Shown in pieces: positions 11,463-23,500 of a stretch of 64,000 nucleotides of DNA. Source of the stretch: Hofstenia miamia (taxonomy: Eukaryota; Xenacoelomorpha; Acoela; Hofsteniidae). Below the pieces are notes generated by a model. The model made no database searches. It saw only the letters and a list, made by a program, of their open reading frames with translations, and had not been told where the DNA came from. The stretch's first letter is position 1, and the number at the start of each line of letters is the position of its first letter. The stretch lies in contig CABFPE010000187.1 in assembly GCA_900660155.1 (NCBI GenBank), positions 463,037-527,036 on the forward strand, in the 5' to 3' direction. The position numbers and the translations under genes are program-made.

Positions 11463-11579
11463 TGAAAATAATCATATATAAACACAAAGTAGAATAATTT
11501 ATTGTACGTATATTTAGCACACAAAGCTACACCGACTTGATACACTTGTTTCCTCGTCACCGTGTTTCCGTATGTTTAC
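11463..11579 (-). repeat. Copia 5' LTR, truncated
   Basis: Matches bases 7173-7290 of the 3' LTR (tgaaaataatcatat ... gtatgtttac), then stops. The following bases (caaatcaatgcta) do not match the LTR, so about 31 bases at the element's 5' terminus are missing. A few substitutions and a 2-base deletion separate the two LTRs, showing the insertion is not recent. Confidence 0.85.
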
Positions 11580-12764
11580 CAAATCAATGCTAAATTTTTG
11601 AAGGCCAACCAAATCGCAAACTATCTGAGAGACTTGTTCTCGAGCTATTCTCAATAGTTCCGATACTGTACATCTTCGTATACCATTAAACCTTTCGTCT
11701 GGGATCATTTGCACTAGCAATCTCTCAAAATCAAAGTAATCAAGAAGCAGTAAGTGCTATTAATAAGCAAAATCGGTTAACCTTAATTTTTGTAATATTT
11801 AGAGAAAACATTAAACATGTGTTTTCGTTTTAATAATTTATGGTCGAGGACTTCTGCTGGTCCTCAATAACTATGTTCCAATAAAATTTGAGTGTTTGTT
11901 AACCCTAAATCTGCCAGCGCATTAAGACATTTGGAAATTTTGAGTTATTAGCAGAGCCAATTACGAATTTCCTCCTATGTAACTGTGAATGTGTAAAAAA
12001 TTATTCTTCTGCCGAATTAACTATTTTTCAATTAAAGTCCCAATTTTTTTGAGAATCTTCAGAAAATCAGTGACCATGAGAGCAACAACTAACCCGTCCC
12101 TATTTTTTTGTTAGTGCAACCTAACCTCCGTTGAGTAGTGCCGTCGCTAAGTCGGATTTAGATTTGGGTTTAGCAGCAATATTTCATCCTTAGCTACTAT
12201 CTATATGAAGTCCAATTATTTCTATGTCAAGAGTTTTTACTTATTTAATGTTTTTCGTAATATCTGGTATTTGGTAAACAATTTGTCAACCGATACATTT
12301 AAATCCATCTGTTGTAACCCGGGTCTATGACTTAATTGAAATCAAAGAATATTAAAACATTCTTAATATGAGTTGGTAATTTTCTTTCTAGATGATTGAC
12401 TTCAAATACATGTCGAAGACATACAAGTGGCAAACTACAGTAGAAATAATGGAATGTTCCGAAGTACATGTTAATTAAATTATTCCAATAAGCTTTGTTC
12501 ACTGCTTAACTTTCAATAGTTTTACTACTTGCAACAAATGCTGCCGATTTCTTTGAGCTAGAAACTTCAAGAAAAGTCCGTTTCTTTTATGAAATTATAT
12601 GAATATAACTTTGTATTTGAGTTTTTAAATATTTACAGGATTTTAGATTTGACAACTTGACGTGTTTTCAAAATAAAAGAAGTAATTTTAATGAGAATGT
12701 ATCGAAATGATTTCCCTGACAACGATGGCTTTATTTTGTTAGAGTACATCTTTTTAATACCTAA
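11580..12764. other. Intergenic DNA, nothing identified
   Basis: AT-rich sequence with short frames only. No recognisable gene, RNA or transposon end was seen. Confidence 0.45.
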
Positions 12765-12966
12765 GGCCACGGTTAGACTAGTGATTGGTTCAAAAGGGAT
12801 CTATCACATGTGAAAGAATTAGCAATGTGACGATCACAAGGAAATCGAACGTGCACGATTTCTTTTTTCGATGGTCACATTGCTAATTATCTCGGGTGGT
12901 TAGACATGCGATTCAATCAAAATGTGACAGATCACTTTTGAACCAATCACTAGTCTAACCGTGGCC
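12765..12966. mobile_element. MITE with PIF/Harbinger-like ends (202 bp)
   Basis: Terminal inverted repeats GGCCACGGTTAGACTAGTGA and its reverse complement (ending gtctaaccgtggcc at 12966) extend about 35 bases, through ttggttcaaaag/cttttgaaccaa. The element is flanked by TAA on both sides (12762-12764 and 12967-12969), as expected for the 3-bp TWA target duplication of PIF/Harbinger. The inner part is also partly palindromic (tagcaatgtga/tcacattgcta). There is no coding capacity. Related sequences occur at 49351-49471 and 50629-50709. Confidence 0.78.
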
Positions 12967-12969
12967 TAA

Positions 12970-14235
12970 AGAGCTATGTTTTCAATGACTTCTATATTAA
13001 CCTTAGTAAATCTATTTCATTTGCTAGTTTGTTGGAAATTTTTCTTTAGTGTAGAAATTTGATAAAGTCGGGTGATATCTATATAATTCGGATCACTGTT
13101 ATTTACCCAACGAGCCATAACTGAATTTGTCGCAGGATAAACATGTATGATGTTCTCGTCAATTTCCAAGTGACATTTGAGTGATTATATACAATAATAT
13201 ACCTGTTTATATCATGATATTGCAAGAGAGTAAAATTAAATGTAATTTTAGATTTTCAATTTTTTTCAATTGGGCGTATTCAGAATAGAGTGATTAGTTT
13301 AATTTTTTAGTAAAATTTCGATTCTTCTGGAGCAGGCACCCGAAGGCCATGCACCCTCCTCTTGCAAGGTGAATGGTGCATAAACTTTAAAAATTTGTTT
13401 CAAGCCTCAATTTTTTAAGATATTGAAAGTTCAATTTTTCTTAGTATGAAGCCCCATGATTAGGTAGTCCATTCAAAATATGTAAGTAAAGTTTTGCAGC
13501 AAGTAACCTAATCCGCGATTGCTTTCTACACCCCCGTTAGTCGGTGCAAAACAGAAAGAGATATATAGAACTTGAGGATGAATCTTCAAGGATTGATTTA
13601 AGAAGGTAATTTGAAATTATATAGAAATTGTTTAGCGTCAATTTGATTTTTAAATATGGAAGTTCCCTTGATCAAGTTGAATGTGTGAAATGCTTTAAAA
13701 AAACAAAAATTATTACCTCAACTGCAACGTAATTTAAATTATTAATTTATTTATGAAAATTTTAAAACGATTGCTTATACACATATTTTAAAACAATTGT
13801 GTTTACAAATACTTTCTGAGTTTTGTGCGTCTGTGTAGATTAAATATGCAATGCAAATAAACATTACCGGCCTGTATTAGTTGTTACCGGCCAGCTAAAG
13901 GCCCGTCCTTTAAATTTTTGCCCGTTCCATCTCTGGTTGATGGCCACCTGGTTTTTATGACAACTGCATATTTTAAAAGCATTCGAAAATTGCAATTCGT
14001 GCATACATAACTGTAGAATAAATATTTAATGTGTAATGGGATGACCGGTGTGTTTGTAGGTATTTGTTTTATTTTTTCAAACTTCCGTTTCCGTTAGAAA
14101 ATCAATTTTAGATCAATTTTTCAGTTGCTGAAATACATTTTGTATTCTGTTAGTGTAAATTCATCTGTTAAAGTAGTTAGTAATCTAGCAGTCAATGATA
14201 TTAGGTTCCCAAATTCTGCTCAACTTTCAACAAAT
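12970..14235. other. Intergenic DNA, nothing identified
   Basis: No supported gene or element in this stretch between the MITE and the reverse transcriptase scrap. Confidence 0.45.
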
Positions 14236-14350
14236 TCTGAATTTACATGTACTAAAAGGGTACGTTTATAGAGATTGGCCTATAGTTCTTCGCAAAAAGG
14301 GGATCTCCATTTTTATACAAAGGTGTTGCATTTGACTTTTTCATGATCTC
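14236..14350 (-). pseudogene. Non-LTR reverse transcriptase scrap
   Basis: The minus strand reads SNATPLYKNGDPL followed, after a frame change, by a broken 'YRPIS'-like stretch (ataggccaatctc). This resembles the 'K.TPL(Y/F)K..D...NYRPIS' block of jockey/CR1-type reverse transcriptases; compare the same block at 58440-58505. Only about 35 codons are recognisable. Confidence 0.45.
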
Positions 14351-14396
14351 CGGAACATACATTCATTAAATGCAAATGATAGATGGTCGCCAAATA

Positions 14397-15929
14397 CAGT
14401 ACTGGAAATATGTATTTGACCACCTTGCTATTTTGAATAAGTAATGAACATTCATTGGATAGAGTGTTACTTTGCTTATTAAAGGAAAACTTGTATTTCT
14501 AATACCATAAATATGTAGAATAACAATTGGCTATTAATTTTTAATCAAAATTAGAAAACTTGTATTGAAAAAATGTATTTGACCACATGAAAAAATTTTA
14601 ACAAATGAGCAAATCCGAGAAAAGTAAATTAAAAAAAATACATAAATTAATAATTGATGCAATACAAGCACTTAGCAACAAAATTGTCTCTTCCAATATT
14701 TTGTAGGGTGTCTCTTTGAGTGAATAAAAGCTTCAAGGCATTCAGGGATTGAAGCAAAAAGTCTTTCAATAAAGCTGTTGGGAATTCATAAATTTTTCTT
14801 TATTGCGCTCCAAAGCTCGTCTTCAGTGTGACAGTGTGAAGGGTATGCTGTCCAATTCGATATTTAACATCTTTCTACATATTTTCGATAATGTTAAGGT
14901 CTGGAGATTGGCCAAGACATTCAGCAAGGATAGCAACCCCATTATTGTGGAGGAAATATGTCATTTCTTTTGAGGTATGACATTGAGCACCATCCTGCTG
15001 ATATATTGATCACTTTTAAAGAGTGGCAAGAGTTCCTTTTCTAAAATTCGAGCATATTAAGAGCTTAGGAGAGTACCTAAAATGTGAACAATCTTAGCGA
15101 AACCCACACTTCCATATTGCACCCCATGCATTACAGATTTCCCACCATACTTCATGGTGCCCCGAATAAATTGAGGCAAGAATCTGACCTTCTGCCCAGT
15201 TGGTCTCTTTATCAACATTCCTTTCGATGAGTATAGCTCAAATCTTGACCCATCTGAAATATAACATTAGACCAATCTTAAGATGAATGGTCTCTCATTA
15301 AATTGACACACCTCACCCGGCGTAATCTTTGCCTTGAGGTTACGAATGGCTATTTGGGTGCACGAAATACCTAATTGAGTACTTCTTCAGGATGTTTCGC
15401 ACAGTTCTTGCTGTCACGAGGTGACCAGGAGCCCATTCCTTGCGAAATTCCTCTGAAGTCTTTAAGAATTGAAACATCTGGTGATATCCTCGACAGGACT
15501 TCGAGGTCACTCTATAAGCCGGGCTATATTACGTTGACTCATCCCTTCCAAATGTTTGGAGATAATCAACTCGCGGATGGGAAGAGGTACGTAACCAGGC
15601 ATCATACTTGGCGAAGAAAGACTGTTATTAGACATTTTCAATATAAATAGACTGAAAAAAGCTCAACCAATGAAATTTTTTTACAGATTCTCTGATTTTG
15701 TCTGAAGTGACCGAATACATTTTTCCAAGGAAAGATTAGCTAACTTCAAGCATTGTAGCATTTCTCTTTGAGATTTAAAGTAAACAGTGATAATTATGTC
15801 TCATCATTGATGAATTTCTTTTTCTGCAACCTCAAATCTTATTATAAAATATTTATGACGATCTTGGCGGCCATTTCTTAGAAATATTTATGACAATCAT
15901 TGGTGGCCGAATTCTTTTTTCCAGTGCTG
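14397..15929 (-). mobile_element. Tc1-like DNA transposon, inactive
   Basis: The outer ends are CAGTACTGGAAATATG (14397) and the reverse complement of ...ttttttccagtgctg (15929), both next to TA dinucleotides (14395-14396 and 15930-15931), the Tc1/mariner target. Each end has a second, inner copy of the end motif: tgtatttgaccac at 14410 and again near 14572, and atttatgacaatc/atttatgacgatc with ggtggcc/ggcggcc near the right end. This resembles Tc3-like double transposase binding sites. Size is about 1.53 kb. Confidence 0.85.
14650..15625 (-). pseudogene. Tc1-like transposase, degenerate
   Basis: Minus-strand translation in several frames gives, from the N-terminus: PGYVPLPIRELIISKHLEGM and SQRNIARLI (helix-turn-helix DNA-binding part), FRKEWAPGHLVTARTVRNIL, SDGSRFELYSSKG (Tc1 'SDES.F' region), KYGGKSVMHG, then QQDGAQCHTSK with the second catalytic Asp, and LGQSPDLNIIENMWKDVK (Tc1 'W(P)(A)QSPDLNPIE' region with the third acidic residue). 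Several frameshifts and stops interrupt the frame. The 91-codon + strand frame at 15375-15650 is only the complement. Confidence 0.85.
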
Positions 15930-15931
15930 TA

Positions 15932-17501
15932 TATTTCTTGTTTTTCGAGGGTTTCCACTAAGCCTAAGCAGTATTTTCCCAACAAACTGGTATATTTTCC
16001 TCATACATAATTGAGAATAGACATATATTTTTAGCGCTGTCCAACATAAACCCAGAGCAATATAAATTGGATTACAAAAAGCGTAATGGCAAACAGTTCT
16101 TTGTTTTCAAAAAACTATTTCGATTTCAGTAATCATTTTTTCAGGTAGGATTTTCGAGATAACTTTCTCCCAAATCCTTAATGCCTGCTTACTTTCAATT
16201 TTAGTGAAAATGTAAATTTTCTCCATTTTAATTTACAAAATTGTGTTAATCGTTTACATAATTTGATAGTGGGCGTATTGCCTCTAAATATAGACATTAC
16301 TGCTCTTGGGTACACTGTATGCAATTATTTCTACGTTGTATTTGAAAATTATAATTCCCATATATACCTTCTGATGTAAATTGCAAAATTGTTCCTGTGA
16401 TAAGCAATCTGTTCGTAGACCATGAAATTCCATCTCCATGCATGTGCAAGTTTAGAAGTTTTAATGCAATCATTATATGTCTTTAAAGTTAACTATCAGT
16501 TGATAGCTGTCACCAGTAGAGTATAATTTATTAATTTTTTTGCTCAAGCGACTGGTTAGTTCCGCTGATAGTTAATTAAAAATGGACATCAATCATTCTT
16601 CTGACGTTTATTTGATTTTTCATCACTTTGTCTTTCTCGTTTTTTTGTTTTTTACTTGTCAGCTGGTTAAGTTATTGTGTGATCACTAGCAATTAATTTA
16701 ATGCCATACCTCTGTCGCCTGAATCAAATCATTTATTTTTTTATCAAGTTTTCATTATCTCATCCAAAACGTTCGTGAGAATATCTCATTATTTCAAGTT
16801 ACATCGGACTAAATATTTCAATGGGACTGGGACTTACATGGGTATGGAACCATTGATGAAAAAATTGGAACCAATTTGATTAAATTGATCTGAGACCAAC
16901 AAAATTCTGATCCCATATTTCAAGGAATTATTTTGCTGACGGAAGCGGAGAGGAAACGTCAGTGTTACTAAGCAGCCCTGGTGATCTTTAGCCCCCGAAA
17001 AACGAGATTCGTTCTGATTGAGGCAGAGTGATGTAGATTTGTATGATGTTTTATAAATCGTTTTAATGCTGATAAGTTTTCCCTTAACTCACGACTTTGT
17101 AAAAATATTTATTACATCAACTTTAAATTGCCCAATATCACCCTGAAAATACTTTTTTGCATTATTTTAAATAGTAAATTTTGCCTGACTTCCAAGTTTT
17201 TTTAGTTTGCATGGACAATCTTAGCTGATAGACTATGAGTTTAATTACTATTTTATCGAAAATCTGTGTAGAATGGAGTTTTTGATAGTGAAGATGACTC
17301 ATAGCACTTTGTTTATACAAACAGTTCACTTTGAATTTTATTAGAGTTTTATTGATTTCATATAAATCCTTGTCATTAATTACCACGATGCCCATAGAAG
17401 AAAAGTCAGCTGGCGGTGTACTAAATCTCCGCCATTTATGATGCTTGATTATTTATGGGCGCATGTGTCACCGAATTAGCATCCTAATTTGCTTCCTTTA
17501 G
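15932..17501. other. Sequence upstream of the first recognised MGAT1 exon
   Basis: Probably promoter, 5'UTR or first intron of MGAT1. Apart from the candidate anchor exon at 16582-16665, nothing is recognised. A 77-codon minus-strand frame at 17162-17395 has no family features. Confidence 0.4.
16582..16665 (+). CDS. Candidate MGAT1 first coding exon (membrane anchor)
   Basis: A 28-codon frame starts with ATG: about nine polar residues (MDINHSSDV), then a strongly hydrophobic run YLIFHHFVFLVFLFFTC, then QL. It is followed at 16666 by GTTAAG, a weak splice donor. A short cytoplasmic tail plus a membrane segment is exactly what a type II Golgi glycosyltransferase needs. The end is in phase 0, which fits the phase-0 start of the next exon at 17502. 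The donor is poor and AT-rich DNA makes hydrophobic frames common, so this is a hypothesis, not a firm exon. Confidence 0.3.
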
Positions 17502-17595
17502 CAAAAATCGCTTTCGGCGCGTGAGGAAATGCTGGAGAAGTCATTGAGTGAACTCAACGCTGAAATCAACGCGCTCGAGAGAAGGCAGATTAAAG
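17502..17595 (+). CDS. MGAT1: MGAT1 exon A: stem region
   Basis: Acceptor ...cttcctttag before 17502 and donor gtagcg at 17596; phase 0 in, phase 1 out. Encodes [18 protein letters not shown] and then [13 protein letters not shown], a heptad-like coiled coil typical of the lumenal stem. Homology alone would not identify this exon; phase continuity with the next exon and its position support it. Confidence 0.75.
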
Positions 17596-20500
17596 GTAGC
17601 GATAAATTGAATTATAATTTATTAAAAGTCAATAATTTCTTTTATTAATAATTCCATTCAGTTTCATTGCATCTTTAATTTATTTTTATTTTGTCCGGTA
17701 CATCTGTTTTCTGCAAAACTGGATTTGGCGATGTCGAACTACTTTAAACGTAAAATTATAGCTGCCCATTGAAACTCAATTACCAATTATCTCCAAAGAT
17801 GTTGAGAATCAAATGCATTGCTTTCGAAAATCTTTGAGTAGTAATAAAATCCACCTAACCATAACACCAACACAAATATTTTTGCATTCCAATTCTACAC
17901 TCAGGTACGCTCTTGCTCTCTTTCGTATAGGCAGTTTATTCGGGGATTCTCTAACTTCATCTAATGATGTTCTTCTATCTAGTGCAAAGTAACACAATAC
18001 ACTGCTTTACTGAGGCATTGTTTTCCTAGAGTTCTTCCTATTTCTCGATTAGTGTTGCTCATCCTCAAAATGTATCTGTTCTTTAAGTTTTGCTGTTACT
18101 GATATCGTTCTTAAGCGTTTTGCCATTTCGAAATGTGGATTGCAGAACTCCATGTTGTTTCAACCAACCAGCCAACTCTTATTTGCTTTGAATATCTCAG
18201 ATCAATATATATATTGCTGAAGCTTTCACAATATAACACTTCTCATAGTTTTCTTCAAATATATATATATATATTGCTGAAGCTTTCACAATATAACACT
18301 TCTCATAGTTTTCTTCAAAAAAATTCTAACCATGCTTTCAATACAAGTGTATTGTCCATGCTGGAACATATTCGTAACTACCACATCAATGAGATGGGAA
18401 TACAAATTTTTGGATTTTCATTTGCACATGCGTTCTTCCTTTATAGCAATCACAAACTTCGGCTTCTCTTTACTCTTTCTCCGTTTTTGCGTCGATGTTT
18501 ATGAACTTCATTTACTGTTTTTTCTCACCGAAATACCCTGTGCCTTATTATTCAATTTTTATTTTAATGTTTCTCCAAATCATAATTATTCAGACTGAAT
18601 TCCTGTTTCTTGTTGCCAACTAAGTGCTCGCTGGACGCGGTTGCGGCAATTGTATTACAAAGCTTTGTATTATAGGTTTTAGGCATTGCCATTACTGGCG
18701 TCAGTGCATTTATGACATTTTCTAATAAACATAGATATTTGGTATCTCTCTTTTTGACTTTAACTTATTCATTGTTAATGATTTCAAACTTTTTTGCGTT
18801 GTACTTGTATTTTAATATCATGTTCTTAATTCGATTCGTACATAGCATTATTTTGGAGACATTACATTTATGTTAACTCTATTACGAGGATCATTTCAAA
18901 AGTTCCTTCCGAGAGTGTTTTAATATTTTCAAAAGCTTATGGAATTACCATTAAATAGTTTCACATGCAACTATTAAACATCAGAAAACCTGACATTGCG
19001 TCACATGGTTAAAGTCGTAAAAGTTGACTGAATACATTTCATAAAGCAAGTAAAGCAGTTACACTGCAGTTGGCAATTCAATTCTCTCAGTTGACATATC
19101 ACATTTCACTGACGAAGATGAGCGCTCTTTCATTAAGATCCAGATTGCTCGTGGAGTAGCAGTTATGGAAGTCGAAAAACATCTTTACAAGGCTGTGATC
19201 AGAACAATGTTTGCGATGAACGTGTGCAGAACTTTCTTGCAAAGTGGGTTTTGAACATGAGGAAAATTTGTGCTTGATCGGTACCGCAGTGTTGGACTGA
19301 GGATCAATGACAACTTCGTGTTGAAATCTGCCAGCAATTCCTAGCTCGCTATCATGAAAAGAGGAATCATTCTTTCACTGGATCGAGCCGGAGCTTGAAA
19401 TTCAATCTGCTGAATGGCATCTCGACGTTCTTGTCCTCGAAAGTTTGTCACAGCCCGAGTCAACATAAAGTTATGCTGATTGTTGCCTACGATATTCAAA
19501 GCATCATTCTCGTTCATCTTGTGCCTCAAAAGACAACTGTTAATAGCGCCTACAATAAAAAGTGCCTCCAGAAAAAATCTTTATCCAGCACTAAGGAAGA
19601 CGAGGCAAAACCTCTTGCAGAAGGGGGTTTTTGTTTCTCCGCGACAAAGGACACCTCACAAAGCGCAAACTGTGCGGGCTTTACTGGACCTCAGCCCCTG
19701 CGACTTCGATTGGTTTCCCAGATTTAAAATGCAAATGCGGAGAAGACGACTTGAAAGCACATCCGACAGTCTTGTGATTCGAGTGAAGTCAGTGGCCTTC
19801 TACAACTTCCTGAGTCCCTAGCAGGTTTTTTGTAAATTTAATTAAATTTGTATATAATAATATATTCAACACATCAACGGAACGATCATTTCAATTGACC
19901 TCATTATCAGTAAAGTCTAATTCTAAGTTTATAAAGTACTTTCCTTTGTATGTCTTTGACTGCATCATTTTACTGAATTTTTCGTTTACTAGTTTGAACA
20001 TGCGATTTGGATTTGGATATGTACATCACTGTCTTATAAATACTTGCATTATTTTTATCAGTGTATATTTTTTCTATTTCTCCAGGTTGATGATTATTTA
20101 AGTTGTGTTTTATCTTTACATTTTAGAATCTCAAACTTCCGACAACTCTGTACAGCTTCCTCCGTCTCCACATCGCAACATACACGTCATTCCAGTTTTA
20201 ATAATTGCTTGTAATCGTCCGACGGTCACTCGTGCTATCGACTCTGTGCTAAAGTGAGTTCACTTTTGTTTGATTTCCAAATAATAGTGATTTTTTAATT
20301 GCGTACAGCTATTTCTGGAAGAAATTCGAATCCAATCTTTCCAACTAATGTTTATATACATGACTTTTAATTTTTACATAGCATTGCATCATAAGCACCC
20401 CATGATCTCTTTTGTAAAGAAACTAACTTTATTTCAAATACTTTTCATATGACGGTAATCATATATAACACTGTGTGACTAAAAATATTTTTCTTAATTT

Positions 20501-23500
20501 TGAGTACTTTTTTTCAGCGTTTCTGGTCAATTTGTTATTGCTAAATACAAACTCAAATTTTAGGAAATTTAATTTATGGCCTAAATAGATGATTTAATTT
20601 AGAAATCGGAAATTGTATTGTCATGGAGAGTCCAAAAATCCTCAAATGACGTTTATAATTGTTCACAAACATCTGATTGTATTTTGATTTTAATGTCAGC
20701 AGATGTTTTCTATTTATCCAAACGTCAGGAGGCTAAAATATTGCCTAAATAATATCTTTTTCCAATTCTTTTAGTTGAAATATCATCAAGGTTCTTAGCT
20801 TTTCAGCAAATTTTTCTTTAATGATTATCAAATAAGTAATAAATGATTTTCATTCATTTCAACCTACGGAAGCTATATGAGGCTGAATTCTACTCTCAAT
20901 GTGTTATTTTCTGCTGATTTCAATATGTTCTAGATATAACCACACTCATAAAAATTTCCCCTTTTTCATCATTATGCAAACCAAAATTTTCAGGAAAAAC
21001 ATTCATTTCAAATTTCAGAAAATGAAGTTTAGTAGACATGCCTGGCAATATCCCATTTCTTCAATGTAACAAGGAAAATTTCAGTTTGTCTCATGCTAAG
21101 ATTTAATTTTGCAATAAATTTATTCAAATTATTCTGAAAAGGATAATGGAGATTCTGAGAATTTATGATAGAAAAATCAATTTCACCTTCGCATACATGT
21201 TCCCTGAAATTTTTTTGGAGGTTACACATGACTACTTTAATATTAGTGCATTTAAATATTAGAGCTCAATGCTGCGAGGCAGAGGTTCACGAGATGCATT
21301 GGTATACGAGAATCCCCCCTTATTCATAGATAAAACTAACACTTACCGTTGTGGTTTCTCGATTCATGCTAAACATGAAGAATATCAAATGGTATTGTTA
21401 TACAACTAGCCGAAGATACAATATCCTGATAAATGCTAAGTTCCAAAAAATATTTCATTTGCCTCAGAATATTTTTTTTACTCACCACTTATTTGTAATG
21501 AATTGATTTTTCAGAATATAATATCCACAAATGTAACTGAAAGAATGTACACAGATTTTGCATTTAATAGAAGCCATGATATTTTAGAGAAAATATTAAT
21601 GTTGTTATAAACACAGAGCATGGTAGTTATGTAGTATGCAAGGAGCATGAAATTATGTCAATAAAATTCTTTCGCAATCCTGATCCCCAATGCGACACAT
21701 CACGACGGTTGGAAATTTGTTACAGAGAAGGCTTAACTTCAAAAGCCCACTGCCGTATACGCATATAGTCCGAGACATTAAGTCAACAAAACAATGCTGT
21801 GTAGGCTTTCTAAACTTAGAATATAAATTACTTAAAATGTATGGTTTTCTGGGTAAAATGACATTCAAATTCGTAATTCTCGTCCCAAAATTGACAAAAA
21901 TTCGTCAATTGAATTTTATGTCACACAGTGTAATTATTGTGATTTCGTAAACAAAATCATAAATCAGTATTTTAAAAGTATTTATTTCCAATCCATGATG
22001 TTCGTATTAACCTTAAACAGCCTGGTACTAAGTATGGAGAGAATTTAAATCTTTTTCAAAAATTCGAAAATTTCTAAGAAAATTTGTTTATCTATTCAAC
22101 AATCTCTGCCACAGCAATAAGCTTTAATAGAAATTTTCAACATTGCATTAATGCATGTTCCCCAATAGACCTACCCATGCCTCAAGATTTTCAAATTTGG
22201 AAATAGGCTTGGAGAAAATTTTTTGTACATGTGGAAAAACGGGTTGTCCTTTAAAACAGACGCTAGGCTGTTTAAAATTAATCAATAAGTTTTTTAGTAC
22301 TAGTAAATGTTTGAATTGGTTTGAATTAGTTATGCATTTATCTGTCGTGGAAATTTTATGTAAAATAGTTATTAACCGCTGATTAAGCTATAATATTTTT
22401 AAAATGATATGCGTCTATAACGAATGAATTTTTTCTTCTCTAATTAACTTCTTTTGTTCACTCTTTAAGACATTTTACAGCTTCTTTGAGTTGTAGTTAT
22501 ATTTTATATTTGAAGCTGTTTAGAAAACAAACTACCATGGAATGTGAACATTTAATCTACGTGTGCTCTCAATTTCAGTATAAAACAAATTAACATAGAA
22601 TTTTATCATTTGATCTCCGCGTGCCCTCAATTTCAGTATAAATCAGCGTTTTAACATAGAATTAATTTTGTCAATATTATGTGAAAATTACTTCGATGTA
22701 TTTGTTAAATTTAAAATTCTATTTACGCTCCTGTACACAATTTTTTCATATTTTTTATAACTGCTTAAAACGAATGCAATAAGGGCTCCAATTTTTTTTA
22801 CTTAGACGTAAGCGAGGTCTATGGAATGATAGAGACCTCTTATTTACCATTGCTGCTGTTCTCGCCTTTGCTCAATTTTCAAATCAGTCTTTTTATTGGA
22901 ATTGTATTTTTCTTTGTGCAATAAAATAAGGTGGTAATTATGTATCATAAGGAGTTATGCGACTATCCCATACTAGGATGTTCGGATTTATTCATGAAGC
23001 AGTGTTCTTTTTACAATTATCTATACCGCGATGTGTTCTTTTGATATAAATAAACGTACATTTAGCAATTTCAAAATATCGGAAGAAATAAGTTTATTTA
23101 AATGCCTAGTTATCGTACATCCACAAATGGCTTTGTTTGGATGACAATCTAATTGACTTCAAAGTATGAAAGCAGAATTGTGCTGGTGGCTAAATTTAAA
23201 AATTCTCTTTCAAATCGCCGCTGTATTGTGGAAACGCATTAACCTCTGTCTGATGTTAAATTACGCAACTTCGTCGATTGGGTGCGTCGATTAAAAAATT
23301 ATTTTTCTCGATTTCTATATTCCAGACATAACATTCCTTTTTCAGGCTTTAAATGAAGCCACTAAAAATTAATTTTGAATGTTGGGGGGGCAATGTTACT
23401 GGTTGATGATGAAATAGTATTTACATGTAAGATTTGTGTTTTGGGATGGAATTTCTTATGAATTCTTTGTAATTGCTAATGCTATGAGTTCCCTATTAAG

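Larger units (their letters stand above)
7173..11579 (-). mobile_element. Ty1/copia retrotransposon, GalEa-like, nearly full length (4.4 kb)
   Basis: Minus-strand element with the order gag, zinc knuckle, protease, integrase, RT, RNase H, which is diagnostic of Ty1/copia. It has a 148-bp 3' LTR at 7173-7320, a polypurine tract at 7321-7341, a 5' LTR at 11463-11579 that lacks its first ~31 bases, and a primer-binding site next to the 5' LTR matching the 3' end of initiator-Met tRNA. The short LTRs, 4.4 kb size and HVDD-type RT motif resemble the GalEa branch known from crustaceans and other aquatic animals; that assignment is inference. Several frameshifts and a deletion near the RNase H C-terminus make it non-autonomous today. 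Confidence 0.9.
17596..20126 (+). other. MGAT1 intron A
   Basis: 2.5 kb intron. Contains a 60-bp tandem duplication (18203-18320) and a dead mariner element (about 18885-19904), described separately. Nothing else recognised. Confidence 0.75.

Noticed and set aside
15375-15650. 91-codon + strand frame
   Set aside because: Complement of the degenerate Tc1 transposase.
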